The notes: a model not told the origin generated them from the letters alone. Shown: positions 19,501 through 28,835, numbered from the stretch's first letter. The stretch: 64,000 nt of DNA from an uncultured Flavobacteriaceae bacterium (GCA_947501845.1 CANMXP010000003.1:186001-250000); one strand, 5' to 3'. Translations and numbers: made by a program.

Positions 19501-20271
19501 ATGCAAAAAATATTCCCCATACTCTTTTTCAGTTTACTTACATTATTATCCTGTGGTACAGATAATGATGATAATGTATCTCAAGCCATAGTAACATTTA
19601 ATTTTAGTCACAATTGGGATGGGGTAGCAGTTACCAATTCCAATTTCAATACCATCCAGTATACCAATGCTAATGGTGAGGAATTAAGTATTACCAAACT
19701 AAGGTACCTTATTTCGAACATCACATTTCAAAAGTCAGATGGAGAAACAATTGTTCTCGATGGTTATAATTTAGTTGATGTTACCAACAACGCCAATCTT
19801 ACTTTTTCACCAACCACAACCATACCTCCAGGTTCTTATAGCAACGTATCTTTTACATTTGGCTTTAATAATGAAGATAATTATAATAACAATTATGCCG
19901 ACCTAAATGCTGCCTCTTGGAGTGTTCCAGGCATGTTAGGGGGCGGTTATCATTATATGCAGTTAGAAGGCAGGTTTATTAATGATATAATGACCCAAAC
20001 TGGTTATGTATTTCATGCTATCAGAGCCGTAGATAATACTGGCGCAACACAAGTATTTGAAGATACTTTTTTTGAAGTCGATTTAGGTGAAGTCACCATT
20101 ACTAATAATGTCACTTTTGAGATCAATATGAATATTGCCGAATGGTTTAAAAATCCAAACACCTGGGATTTAAATGTTTTAAACAATATGCTCATGCCAA
20201 ATTTTAATGCTCAAATGATGATGTTTCAAAATGGACAAGATGTATTTAGTTTAAACGCGGTTAATCAGTAA
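19501..20271 (+). CDS. MbnP-like lipoprotein (possible copper-binding partner of MbnH)
   Basis: A 256-residue lipoprotein (lipobox LLSC, C18). Its order of motifs fits the MbnP family: an early VTFNFSHNWDG, then ELSITKLRYLISNITF, GGGYHYMQLEG, YVFHAIRA and a late MNIAEWFKNP. In methanotroph MbnP/CorA/MopE relatives, a tryptophan is oxidised to kynurenine by a di-heme MauG-type enzyme and helps bind copper. Here four Trp and several His (H37 and those in GYHYMQ and VFHA) are available. The adjacent gene encodes such an enzyme. Family assignment is from memory of motifs; copper binding is inferred. Confidence 0.78.
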   Translation: MQKIFPILFFSLLTLLSCGTDNDDNVSQAIVTFNFSHNWDGVAVTNSNFNTIQYTNANGEELSITKLRYLISNITFQKSDGETIVLDGYNLVDVTNNANLTFSPTTTIPPGSYSNVSFTFGFNNEDNYNNNYADLNAASWSVPGMLGGGYHYMQLEGRFINDIMTQTGYVFHAIRAVDNTGATQVFEDTFFEVDLGEVTITNNVTFEINMNIAEWFKNPNTWDLNVLNNMLMPNFNAQMMMFQNGQDVFSLNAVNQ

Positions 20272-20272
20272 A

Positions 20273-21322
20273 ATGCTTAAATGGATTTCATATTATATGC
20301 TGCTCTTTTTCTTTTGTGCATCATGCTCCAATGAAAATGTAGATACATATGTCCCAACACCAAGCCCATTACAAATTCCACAGCTTTTTCAAAACAACCT
20401 ACTAACTCCAGTTGTTCCTCAGGACAATCCACAAACTATTGAAGGCATTGCTTTAGGCAAGAAATTATTTTTTGACCCGATACTATCGGCAGATAATACC
20501 CAAGCATGTGTAGACTGCCATGCTCAAGAAAATGCATTTACAGATACAGATCAATTTAGTGACGGTATTGATGGTTTTTTTGGAAAACGTAATTCTATGC
20601 CTTTATTTAATTTGGCATGGAACTACGATGAGAAATTCTTTTGGGACGGTCGTGTATTTAGTTTAGAGCACCAAGCATTCCAACCTGTAACCGATCCCCT
20701 AGAGATGCATAATACCTGGCCGCAAGTGGAACAAAAATTACAACAGCATTCGGAATACCCTAATTTATTCGAACAGGCGTTTGGAACTTCAACAATAGAT
20801 TCCTCTTTGGTAAGCAAAGCCATAGCTCAATTTGAACGTACTTTAATTTCTTCTAATTCGAAATTCGACCAACATCTTTTGGGAGAAGCGACCTTAACGA
20901 CCAAAGAACTCAATGGTTTTAATGTTTTTATGGACGAAACCAAAGGTGATTGCTTTCACTGTCATGGCAGTGACAAAAATCCATTGTGGACCGATAATAT
21001 TTTCCATAACAATGGTCTAGATGTTACAATTATAGATCTTGGATTAGGAGAAGTGACTGGGGACCCAGCCGATAATGGAAAGTTTAAAACCCCTTCATTA
21101 AGAAACCTGGCATTTACTGCTCCCTATATGCACGATGGCAGATTTGCAACACTCGATGAAGTTATTAATCATTATAGCGAAGGTTTGCAGAACTCGCCAA
21201 CCATTGATCCTTTAATGAAAAAAGTAGACCAGGGTGGCGTACAACTTTCTGCTCAAGATAAAGCAGATCTGAAAGCCTTTCTACTTACGCTTTCAGACTA
21301 TCATTTTATCGATAATAACTGA
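20273..21322 (+). CDS. Di-heme cytochrome c peroxidase / MauG-MbnH-like
   Basis: A 349-residue exported lipoprotein (signal ending FFFCASC). Two CxxCH heme c sites are present: C79-C82-H83 and C227-C230-H231. Other family landmarks are LGKKLFFDP, the FWDGR region (residues 122-127) and YMHDGRFATLDEVI. This is the bacterial CCP/MauG superfamily, which either reduces H2O2 or oxidises Trp/Tyr residues on a partner protein. The start codon lies 1 bp after the MbnP-like gene stop, a tight pairing that favours the MbnH role over plain peroxide removal. Confidence 0.9.
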   Translation: MLKWISYYMLLFFFCASCSNENVDTYVPTPSPLQIPQLFQNNLLTPVVPQDNPQTIEGIALGKKLFFDPILSADNTQACVDCHAQENAFTDTDQFSDGIDGFFGKRNSMPLFNLAWNYDEKFFWDGRVFSLEHQAFQPVTDPLEMHNTWPQVEQKLQQHSEYPNLFEQAFGTSTIDSSLVSKAIAQFERTLISSNSKFDQHLLGEATLTTKELNGFNVFMDETKGDCFHCHGSDKNPLWTDNIFHNNGLDVTIIDLGLGEVTGDPADNGKFKTPSLRNLAFTAPYMHDGRFATLDEVINHYSEGLQNSPTIDPLMKKVDQGGVQLSAQDKADLKAFLLTLSDYHFIDNN

Positions 21323-21434
21323 TTTTAATACGAATAATACCGTAAAACCCCATGTTTTTCGTCAAAAAAATAGAATTTTTCTTTCTTTTTTGTATGATTT
21401 TACTTAACTTAATGTTCTGAAAATTACTAGACTT

Positions 21435-21644
21435 ATGAAAACTAATGTAACTTCAACCCTTTTCTGCACGACTTTCGGACATAATTATTTTCGTCTAGAT
21501 AAAGCAAATTTAAATACTCCAGAATTAATTTGTAAGTGCTGTAAGAGCTATTTTAGATTTGACTTAGAAGGAAATATTGTAAAGGTAAAACAAAGCCTTA
21601 AACAAAATATTTTTTCTATTACAAAAACGAAAAAAATAGTTTAA
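21435..21644 (+). CDS. Small Cys/His-motif protein, copy C
   Basis: A 69-residue protein sharing the layout of the two small proteins near 15 kb: FCTTFGHNY (C-x2-FGH-x-Y), then ICKCCKSYF (CxxC) about 24 residues later. The rest has diverged and the tail is basic. It is a single gene with a strong terminator after it, so it is likely expressed. Function unknown; zinc binding inferred. Confidence 0.65.
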   Translation: MKTNVTSTLFCTTFGHNYFRLDKANLNTPELICKCCKSYFRFDLEGNIVKVKQSLKQNIFSITKTKKIV

Positions 21645-21671
21645 CCTATTAACTTTTTAAAACCTAAAACA

Positions 21672-21705
21672 AAAATAAAGAGCTTAATTATAAGCTCTTT
21701 ATTTT
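21672..21705 (+). terminator. Terminator after small Cys-motif gene
   Basis: Perfect 15-bp stem (AAAATAAAGAGCTTA and complement) with a 4-nt loop, followed by further T. Confidence 0.9.
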
Positions 21706-21777
21706 TTCATAAGAAAAACCTATAAACCCATATGCTAATATAATGTTAGGTTATATGGTAATCCATGACTTATATTG

Positions 21778-21785
21778 TATATTTG
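21778..21785 (+). promoter_or_regulatory. -7 box TATATTTG of the suf operon
   Basis: Exact TAnnTTTG 68 nt before the sufA-like ATG, just after a terminator. No clear -33 TTG at 19-20 nt. Confidence 0.55.
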
Positions 21786-21853
21786 TACCCTATTTAGAAA
21801 CTGTCTTAATAAAATAACTGTTAATACATTTCTAGATTTAATTAAAAGATAAT

Positions 21854-22183
21854 ATGATAAAAGTTTCTGAAACAGCTAAAAAGAAAGTTATTGAATTAAT
21901 GACTGATGACGGCTTTGACCCTTCAACAGACTACGTACGTGTGGGCGTTAAAAGTGGCGGTTGTTCTGGGCTGTCTTACGATTTAAAGTTTGACAAAGAA
22001 AATAAAGAAGACGATAAAGTATTTGAAGACAATGATGTAAAGATTATTGTTGATAAAAAAAGCTTTTTATACCTTATTGGTACAACGCTTGAATATTCTG
22101 GAGGATTAAACGGAACAGGTTTCGTTTTTAACAACCCTAACGCTAACCGTACTTGTGGTTGTGGCGAATCATTTTCATTATAA
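21854..22183 (+). CDS. sufA: SufA/IscA-type A-type Fe-S carrier
   Basis: A 109-residue HesB-family protein with the three conserved cysteines: C37 in SGGCSGL and C101, C103 in TCGCGESF at the C-terminus. A-type carriers accept clusters from the SufBCD scaffold and pass them to target proteins. It heads the suf operon, 14 bp before sufB. Whether it is the SufA or ErpA functional type cannot be told from the sequence; the symbol follows context. Confidence 0.88.
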   Translation: MIKVSETAKKKVIELMTDDGFDPSTDYVRVGVKSGGCSGLSYDLKFDKENKEDDKVFEDNDVKIIVDKKSFLYLIGTTLEYSGGLNGTGFVFNNPNANRTCGCGESFSL

Positions 22184-22197
22184 AACAAAAAAGAATT

Positions 22198-23646
22198 ATG
22201 TCGAAGTATACAGAAGATGATCTTCGTGAAGAGTTAAAGACCAAAGAATACGAATATGGTTTTTATACTGATATAGAATCAGATACTTTTCCTAATGGCT
22301 TAAATGAAGATATAGTACGTGCTATTTCCCAAAAGAAAGAAGAGCCACAATGGATGACTGATTGGAGGTTAGAAGCGTTTCGTGTTTGGAAAGATATGGC
22401 CGAGCCAGAATGGGCAAACGTCCATTATAAAAAACCAGATTTTCAAGGTATTTCGTATTACTCTGCACCAAATAGTAAACCTAAATATGATAGTTTAGAC
22501 GAAGTAGATCCTGAATTATTGGCAACTTTCGAAAAACTGGGTATCTCCTTAGATGAGCAAAAAAAGCTTGCTGGTGTTGCTATGGATGTTGTAGTAGATT
22601 CCGTTTCTGTAGCAACGACTTTTAAAGAAACCTTAGCCGAAAAAGGTATTATATTTATGAGTATTTCTGAGGCCATAAAAGAGCACCCAGAATTAGTTAA
22701 AAAATATTTAGGAACGATAGTTCCTCAAAAAGACAATTTTTACGCCGCTCTAAATAGTGCGGTTTTCAGTGATGGTTCTTTTTGTTACATTCCTAAAGGG
22801 GTGAAATGCCCAATGGAATTATCGACTTATTTTAGAATCAACCAAGCAGGCACAGGTCAATTTGAAAGAACACTGGTCATTGCAGACGAAGGTAGTTACG
22901 TAAGTTATCTGGAAGGTTGTACAGCGCCAAGTAGAGACGAGAATCAATTACACGCCGCTGTTGTAGAGCTTATTGCTTTAGATGATGCCGAGATTAAATA
23001 TTCGACCGTACAAAACTGGTATCCTGGAAATGCTGAAGGTAAAGGAGGGGTATATAACTTTGTAACTAAACGCGGTTTATGCGAGAAAAATGCAAAAATC
23101 TCTTGGACCCAAGTTGAAACAGGTTCTGCAGTTACCTGGAAATATCCATCATGTGTCTTAAAAGGCGACAACTCTGTTGGAGAGTTTTATTCCATAGCGG
23201 TGACAAACAATTACCAGCAAGCTGATACGGGAACTAAAATGATTCATTTGGGAAAAAACACCAAATCGACTATCATTTCAAAAGGAATTTCAGCAGGAAA
23301 ATCACAAAACAGTTATCGTGGTTTAGTTCAAATAAATTCCAGAGCAGAAAATGCACGTAACTTTTCACAATGTGATAGTTTACTAATGGGAAATGAATGT
23401 GGCGCACATACTTTTCCTTATATAGAAGCAAAAAATAAATCGGCTAAAATAGAACACGAAGCCACTACGAGTAAAATTGGTGAAGATCAAATTTTCTATT
23501 GTAATCAGCGCGGTATCGATACAGAAAAAGCTATTGCCTTAATTGTAAATGGTTTTAGCAAAGAAGTTTTAAATAAGCTTCCTATGGAATTTGCCGTAGA
23601 AGCTCAAAAATTATTAGAAATAAGTTTAGAAGGATCTGTTGGATAG
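22198..23646 (+). CDS. sufB: Fe-S cluster assembly scaffold SufB
   Basis: I start at ATG 22198 (482 residues, [12 protein letters not shown]), as an in-frame upstream GTG lies inside sufA. SufB landmarks include [44 protein letters not shown] and the late [20 protein letters not shown]. It forms the SufB-SufC2-SufD complex on which clusters are built. A flavobacterial REP-like sequence follows its stop. Confidence 0.96.
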   Translation: MSKYTEDDLREELKTKEYEYGFYTDIESDTFPNGLNEDIVRAISQKKEEPQWMTDWRLEAFRVWKDMAEPEWANVHYKKPDFQGISYYSAPNSKPKYDSLDEVDPELLATFEKLGISLDEQKKLAGVAMDVVVDSVSVATTFKETLAEKGIIFMSISEAIKEHPELVKKYLGTIVPQKDNFYAALNSAVFSDGSFCYIPKGVKCPMELSTYFRINQAGTGQFERTLVIADEGSYVSYLEGCTAPSRDENQLHAAVVELIALDDAEIKYSTVQNWYPGNAEGKGGVYNFVTKRGLCEKNAKISWTQVETGSAVTWKYPSCVLKGDNSVGEFYSIAVTNNYQQADTGTKMIHLGKNTKSTIISKGISAGKSQNSYRGLVQINSRAENARNFSQCDSLLMGNECGAHTFPYIEAKNKSAKIEHEATTSKIGEDQIFYCNQRGIDTEKAIALIVNGFSKEVLNKLPMEFAVEAQKLLEISLEGSVG

Positions 23647-23663
23647 GTAAATTTTAACGAAAA

Positions 23664-23690
23664 GTCACGCTGAGCGCAGTCGAAGTGTCT
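23664..23690. repeat. REP-like dispersed intergenic element
   Basis: A 27-bp G+C-rich block containing CGCTGAGCGCAGTCGAAG, with imperfect dyad symmetry, standing out from the A+T-rich gap after sufB. I recall near-identical CTTCGACTGCGCTCAGC blocks between genes in many flavobacterial genomes; no second copy was noticed in this window. Confidence 0.6.
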
Positions 23691-23716
23691 CTCCAAATTA
23701 AAACTAAATTTAAAAA

Positions 23717-24061
23717 ATGAGAAAAGTATTTTTTGCTGCAATAGTTTTAACAGTATTTTTTAGCTGTGAAAAAGGTGAAATAATAAAAGGCGATTTTGTT
23801 TATTATGATGGTGCTGCAGTACTTCAAACTCAGAATGAGATTTATGGTGTTTTAATTACCGATAAGATGCATGAGCTTAACAAAAAAGCTGAAGTTTTTA
23901 AAACAGAACCTACAGATATGGTTTCTGTAGAAATTAGAGGGAAAATTACAAATCAAAAAGACGAAAAAATACTTTGGGAAAATAAAGTTGAAATTGTTGA
24001 AATTTTAAACGTAACAGCACCAAAGGACGAAAAGAATAAGGTTATAAAATTAGGAAACTAA
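23717..24061 (+). CDS. Small lipoprotein inside the suf operon
   Basis: A 114-residue protein with a lipoprotein signal (AAIVLTVFFSC, C17). The mature part is beta-rich and charged (DFVYYDGAAVLQTQNEIYGVLIT ... VEIRGKITNQKDEKILWENKVEIVEI), reminiscent of an OB or NlpE-like fold, though it lacks the NlpE cysteines. It sits between sufB and sufC, 9 bp before sufC, so it is co-transcribed. A surface lipoprotein is not a known part of Suf machinery and the link may be fortuitous. Function unknown. Confidence 0.75.
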   Translation: MRKVFFAAIVLTVFFSCEKGEIIKGDFVYYDGAAVLQTQNEIYGVLITDKMHELNKKAEVFKTEPTDMVSVEIRGKITNQKDEKILWENKVEIVEILNVTAPKDEKNKVIKLGN

Positions 24062-24070
24062 ATAATAAGT

Positions 24071-24823
24071 ATGTTAAAAATTGATAATTTACACGCAAGT
24101 GTTGAAGATAAAACCATTTTACAAGGTATAAACCTTGAGGTAAAAGCAGGTGAAGTGCATGCCATTATGGGGCCTAACGGTTCTGGAAAAAGTACATTAG
24201 CCTCAGTTATTGCAGGAAAAGAAGAATATGAAGTAACCAAGGGCAATATTGAATTCAACGGTGAAGATATTGATGAGTTAGCAGCCGAAGAACGCGCACA
24301 CAAAGGTGTGTTTTTATCATTTCAATACCCCGTTGAAATCCCAGGTGTTTCTGTTACAAACTTCATGAAAACAGCTATTAACGAAACTAGAAAAGCTCAA
24401 GGTCTAGAAGACATGCCTGCTAAAGACATGCTTAAACTAATTCGTGAAAAATCTGAGCTTTTGGAAATCGATAGAAAATTTTTATCACGTTCTTTAAACG
24501 AAGGATTTTCTGGAGGAGAAAAAAAGCGTAACGAAATCTTTCAAATGGCCATGTTGGAACCAAAACTGGCTATACTTGATGAAACCGATTCGGGTCTCGA
24601 TATAGATGCCTTACGTATTGTTGCCAATGGAGTAAACAAACTTAAAAGCAAAGATAATGCTGTTGTAGTTATCACGCATTATCAACGTTTATTAGATTAT
24701 ATCGTACCTGATTTTGTACACGTATTATACAATGGAAAAATTGTGAAATCTGGAACAAAAGAACTGGCTCATGAGCTAGAAGAGAAAGGTTATGATTGGA
24801 TTAAAGAAGAAGTAAACGCTTAA
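24071..24823 (+). CDS. sufC: Fe-S assembly ATPase SufC
   Basis: A 250-residue ABC-type ATPase. Walker A is GPNGSGKST (about residues 34-42), the signature is LNEGFSGGEKKRNEI, Walker B is LAILDETDSGLD, and the switch His is in VVITHYQRLL. SufC drives conformational change of SufBD during cluster assembly and has no membrane partner. Standard length and intact motifs. Confidence 0.97.
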   Translation: MLKIDNLHASVEDKTILQGINLEVKAGEVHAIMGPNGSGKSTLASVIAGKEEYEVTKGNIEFNGEDIDELAAEERAHKGVFLSFQYPVEIPGVSVTNFMKTAINETRKAQGLEDMPAKDMLKLIREKSELLEIDRKFLSRSLNEGFSGGEKKRNEIFQMAMLEPKLAILDETDSGLDIDALRIVANGVNKLKSKDNAVVVITHYQRLLDYIVPDFVHVLYNGKIVKSGTKELAHELEEKGYDWIKEEVNA

Positions 24824-24828
24824 AATTA

Positions 24829-24960
24829 GTTTGCAGTATTCAGTCATAGTTCACAAGTTAGCTTGCTCTCAACTGAATATTCAAACCTCAAACAATAGTA
24901 AGTAGTTTCCTGTTTAGTAATCATCATCTGAAAACTAAACACTGAGACTGTAAACTGAAC
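24829..24960. repeat. Low-complexity linker of CAGTATTCAGT/ACTGAA-type words
   Basis: The 140-bp gap between sufC and sufD is made of degenerate words such as GCAGTATTCAGT, CTCAACTGAATATTC, CTGAAAACTAAACACTGAG and GTAAACTGAAC. Similar words fill the gap after sufT (30161-30200). No ORF or standard hairpin is evident. Confidence 0.5.
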
Positions 24961-24963
24961 AAG

Positions 24964-26277
24964 ATGGATTTAAAAGAAAAATTATTATCATCCTTTTTAG
25001 TATTTGAAAATCAAGTAGACATAGATACCTATGTACATGATGTAAGAAATGATGCTATTAAAATATTTGAAGAAAAAGGCTTTCCAACAAAAAAAGAAGA
25101 AGCTTGGAAATATACCTCTTTGAATAAAATACTAAAAGAAGATTATAGTGTATTTCCTCAACAGGAAAATGCTATAGAATATAAAGACATTAAGAAATAT
25201 TTCATCCACGATATAGATACTTACAAAATTGTATTTATAGATGGTAAATATTCATCTCATTTATCGCAAACCACTCACGATGGGATGGATGTTTGCTTAA
25301 TGTCAGCAGCCCTTTCAAAACCTAAATACCGTATTTTAATTGAAAATTATTTCAATAAAGCAGCAACAAAAGATAGCCTATCATCATTAAATACGGCCTT
25401 TTCGAGTGAAGGTGCTTATATTCATATTCCTAAAAATAAAATGGTTGAAAAACCCATCCAGATTGTACATTTTTCAACAGGGAATGAGTCTGCAACCATG
25501 TTGCAACCGCGGAATTTAATTGTGGTAGACGAAAATTCACATGTCCAAATTATAGAACGTCACCAAAGCTTAAACAATAGTCCCGTACTTACAAATAGCG
25601 TTACTGAAGTTTTTACAAACAAGCGTGCCATTGTGGATTATTATAAAATTCAGAACGATGGTTCAAACGCGTCGTTAATAGATAATACCTTTATAAAACA
25701 AAAGAAAGAAAGTGTAGCTTCAGTGCATACTTTTACATTTGGAGGTAAATTAACACGTAACAATCTAAACTTCTTTCAGGAGGGAGAACGCATCGATTCT
25801 ATCTTAAAAGGTGTGACTATTATTGGCGAAAAACAGCATGTAGATCACAACACATTAGTGCATCATATAGAGCCAAACTGTGAAAGTCACCAAGACTACA
25901 AAGGTATTTTTGCAGATAGCTCAACAGGTGTTTTCAACGGAAAAGTTATTGTTGAAAAAGAAGCTCAAAAAACCAATGCTTTTCAGGCAAACAATAACAT
26001 TTTAGTAAGTGATAAAGCAACTATAAACACAAAACCACAGCTTGAAATTTTTGCAGACGACGTAAAATGTTCACATGGATGTACCATTGGTCAACTAGAT
26101 GAGAGTGCCATGTTTTATATGCGTTCGCGCGGTATTCCAGAAAAAGAAGCCAAAGCACTTTTAATGTATGCTTTTAGTAATAATGTATTGAGTTCGGTTA
26201 AAATTCCCGAAATGAAGCAACGTATTACTAAAATTATTGCAAATAAATTAGGTGTTGATATTGGATTTGATTTATAG
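24964..26277 (+). CDS. sufD: Fe-S assembly protein SufD
   Basis: A 437-residue SufB-paralogue. The N-terminal helical part contains FPTKKEEAWKYTSL, a SufD hallmark. The beta-helix core and the C-terminal segment FADDVKCSHGCTIGQLDE, then RSRGIPEKEAKALL, are typical. SufD partners SufB and SufC in the scaffold and is linked to iron acquisition. It lies between sufC and sufS. Confidence 0.95.
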   Translation: MDLKEKLLSSFLVFENQVDIDTYVHDVRNDAIKIFEEKGFPTKKEEAWKYTSLNKILKEDYSVFPQQENAIEYKDIKKYFIHDIDTYKIVFIDGKYSSHLSQTTHDGMDVCLMSAALSKPKYRILIENYFNKAATKDSLSSLNTAFSSEGAYIHIPKNKMVEKPIQIVHFSTGNESATMLQPRNLIVVDENSHVQIIERHQSLNNSPVLTNSVTEVFTNKRAIVDYYKIQNDGSNASLIDNTFIKQKKESVASVHTFTFGGKLTRNNLNFFQEGERIDSILKGVTIIGEKQHVDHNTLVHHIEPNCESHQDYKGIFADSSTGVFNGKVIVEKEAQKTNAFQANNNILVSDKATINTKPQLEIFADDVKCSHGCTIGQLDESAMFYMRSRGIPEKEAKALLMYAFSNNVLSSVKIPEMKQRITKIIANKLGVDIGFDL

Positions 26278-26334
26278 TATTTTACCATTCCATAAGGAGA
26301 AAATACCTAACTACAACATTAATTATTTCAAGCC

Positions 26335-27549
26335 ATGTTTAACGTTCAAGACATAAGAAAAGATTTCCCCATTCTTTCACGTAAAGTTAATGGCAAACCC
26401 TTGGTGTATTTTGATAATGCAGCCACATCGCAAACACCACAGCAAGTTATTGATGCTATTGTTGAGTACTATTCTGGGTACAATGCAAACATTCATCGTG
26501 GTGTTCATACTTTAAGTCAAGAAGCAACCGATTTATACGAACAAGCACGTCAAAAAATACAAGCGCATTTTAATGCTAGGTTTTCGCATGAAATTATATT
26601 AACATCGGGAGCAACACATAGTATTAATTTAGTAGCAAACGGCTTTTCTTCGCTTTTAAAAAAGGGAGATGAAATCATTGTTTCGGCTTTAGAACACCAT
26701 AGTAATATTGTTCCCTGGCAAATGCTGTGTGAACGTACAGGAGCTGTTCTTAAAGTCATTCCAATGAATGAAGGTGGTGAATTGGTAATGAGTGCCTTTG
26801 ACAATATACTATCCAAAAACACGAAACTTGTTTTTCTAAATCATATTTCAAATGCTTTAGGAACCATAAACCCTATTGAATATATCATAGAAAAAGCACA
26901 TCAGGTTGGTGCAGCCGTTTTAATAGATGGTGCCCAGGCTTGTCCGCATATAAAACCAGATGTTCAAGCTTTAGATGTTGATTTTTATGTGGCTTCAGCC
27001 CATAAAATGTGTGGACCAACTGGTGTTGGTATGCTTTACGGAAAAGAAGCCTGGCTTAACAAATTACCACCTTATCAAGGTGGTGGCGAAATGATTGCAG
27101 AGGTAACCTTTGAAAAAACAACTTATGCCGATTTGCCACACAAGTTTGAAGCTGGCACGCCTAATATTGCTGGAGGCATTGTTTTTGGTGCAGCTATCGA
27201 TTATATGAACAGTATAGGCTTTGATGATATTGCAGCTTATGAAAACGATTTGTTAGATTATGCGACGCAAAAGTTACTAACCATAGAAGGTTTAAAAATA
27301 TACGGAACCTCTAAAAACAAAACATCGGTAGTTTCTTTTAACTTAGAGAATATTCATCCCTACGATGTCGGCACTATTTTAGATAAGTTGGGAATAGCTG
27401 TTCGTACAGGACACCATTGCGCGCAACCAATCATGGATTTTTATAATATTCCAGGAACTGTCCGTGCCTCTTTTTCATTTTACAATACTAAAGAAGAGAT
27501 TGATGCTTTAGTAGAAGGCGTAAAAAAAGCAAAAATGATGCTAAGCTAG
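26335..27549 (+). CDS. sufS: Cysteine desulfurase SufS
   Basis: A 404-residue PLP enzyme of the class II desulfurases. K224 in SAHKMCGPTG is the PLP Schiff-base lysine and C362 in RTGHHCAQP is the persulfide-carrying cysteine. It takes sulfur from cysteine and passes it to SufE (at 29339). Length and motifs are standard. Last gene of the main suf run; a long stem-loop follows. Confidence 0.96.
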   Translation: MFNVQDIRKDFPILSRKVNGKPLVYFDNAATSQTPQQVIDAIVEYYSGYNANIHRGVHTLSQEATDLYEQARQKIQAHFNARFSHEIILTSGATHSINLVANGFSSLLKKGDEIIVSALEHHSNIVPWQMLCERTGAVLKVIPMNEGGELVMSAFDNILSKNTKLVFLNHISNALGTINPIEYIIEKAHQVGAAVLIDGAQACPHIKPDVQALDVDFYVASAHKMCGPTGVGMLYGKEAWLNKLPPYQGGGEMIAEVTFEKTTYADLPHKFEAGTPNIAGGIVFGAAIDYMNSIGFDDIAAYENDLLDYATQKLLTIEGLKIYGTSKNKTSVVSFNLENIHPYDVGTILDKLGIAVRTGHHCAQPIMDFYNIPGTVRASFSFYNTKEEIDALVEGVKKAKMMLS

Positions 27550-27587
27550 TATAAAGCTTCTTCTTTACAATTACTCATTATATTTTA

Positions 27588-27627
27588 AATTTCACTAAAC
27601 GTTAATTGTTTAACGCTTAGTGAAATT
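27588..27627 (+). terminator. Long stem-loop after sufS
   Basis: An 18-bp stem with one mismatch (27588-27605 against 27610-27627) and a 4-nt loop. It lacks a strong T-run, so it may be a terminator or an mRNA-stabilising 3' hairpin. Confidence 0.6.
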
Positions 27628-27726
27628 GTGGTTTTACCACATATTTAACAGGATAATCAAACAAACGTTGAATATTTATCAAAAAACCATATCTTCAACA
27701 CTGACTAATTCAAATATATTTAACAA

Positions 27727-28782
27727 ATGAAAAAAGTACTTTTAAGTATGGCAGCTGTAGCTTTGCTATTTACAGCATGCGATGACGATTCTCAAACAGC
27801 AAATCATGAACAAGAAATTGATATGAGCGATTTTTACGTTTATACAGATGCTGATACTGATGAATCTGCAAAATCAGCAAATGGGAAAAACAATTTTAAA
27901 TCTTGCCACACTATGGTAAGCTTAAATCGTCAATTAAAAGAAAATCCAGGTTTAGAAAAAAAAATGTATGATGTTGAATACCATACAAGAAAATTTATAG
28001 CAGCGAAAGGTAAGCCAGGCGGCGGCGGTCCTGGAGGGGGAGGCGATACCGATGTTGATGTCTTACCAATTCAAGATAACTTAGGCATTATAAACATACC
28101 TGTTTATATTCATATTGTTTATCCAAATGCAAATAGTATTACTAATGCACAAGTCACCTCTCAAATGGACATACTTAATGCAGATTTTAGAGATATAAAC
28201 ACGAACCAATTACCCTCTGGAACCACTTTTGCGAACGATGCAACCGATGCAGAGTTCAGCTTTACATTAGCAGGAACATTTAGGCACAACGATTCAAGGT
28301 CTTCTTGGGGCACTAATGATGCAGTAAAAGCTGCTTACCCACCAATCACACCAGAAACTCATTTAAATATTTGGGTGTGTAACATAGGCGGAGGTATTTT
28401 AGGATACGCTCAATTTCCAGGAGGCAACCCTGCAACAGATGGTGTTGTGTTAGGTGGAGATTATTTTGGGATAACCAGTGGTGTATATGGAGCTGGAAGA
28501 ACGGCTACGCACGAAGTTGGTCACTATTTTAACTTACGTCACATTTGGGGAGATGGTAGATGTAATAGAGATGACTTTGTTACCGATACCCCAACTGCAA
28601 GAGCTTCAAATGGAGGTTGTCCTACATTCCCTTCTGTAAGTTGTAAATCTGCAGATATGACAATGAACTACATGGATTACACCTATGATGCTTGCATGTA
28701 CATGTTTACAGATGGACAACGCAATAGAATGAGAGCTATTTTTGCTTCTGGAGGAGCCAGAGCTTCTATGGTAGGAAACTAA
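27727..28782 (+). CDS. M43 (pappalysin-like) zinc metalloprotease lipoprotein
   Basis: A 351-residue exported protein with lipobox LFTAC (C18). A Gly-rich linker follows at about residues 96-106 (KPGGGGPGGGG). The catalytic domain has the zinc site H262-E263-H266-H272 (HEVGHYFNLRH) and a Met-turn MNYMDYT. The family cleaves extracellular proteins; here it should be cell-surface anchored. It interrupts the suf locus between sufS and sufE and has its own terminator. Confidence 0.9.
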   Translation: MKKVLLSMAAVALLFTACDDDSQTANHEQEIDMSDFYVYTDADTDESAKSANGKNNFKSCHTMVSLNRQLKENPGLEKKMYDVEYHTRKFIAAKGKPGGGGPGGGGDTDVDVLPIQDNLGIINIPVYIHIVYPNANSITNAQVTSQMDILNADFRDINTNQLPSGTTFANDATDAEFSFTLAGTFRHNDSRSSWGTNDAVKAAYPPITPETHLNIWVCNIGGGILGYAQFPGGNPATDGVVLGGDYFGITSGVYGAGRTATHEVGHYFNLRHIWGDGRCNRDDFVTDTPTARASNGGCPTFPSVSCKSADMTMNYMDYTYDACMYMFTDGQRNRMRAIFASGGARASMVGN

Positions 28783-28805
28783 TCCAATCTTTTATGTTAA
28801 AAGTT

Positions 28806-28835
28806 AAAAAAGACGTCAACTTTGGCGTCTTTTTT
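28806..28835 (+). terminator. Terminator after M43 protease gene
   Basis: Stem AAAAAAGACG / CGTCTTTTTT with a 10-nt loop, followed by GT and the end of a T-run. Confidence 0.85.

Noticed and set aside
22153-22197. Upstream GTG start for sufB
   Set aside because: It lies inside the sufA-like gene; ATG 22198 gives the standard SufB N-terminus.
27588-27627. Insertion-sequence end or transposon remnant after sufS
   Set aside because: The inverted repeat has a 4-nt loop and no second copy or transposase; a 3' hairpin is simpler.
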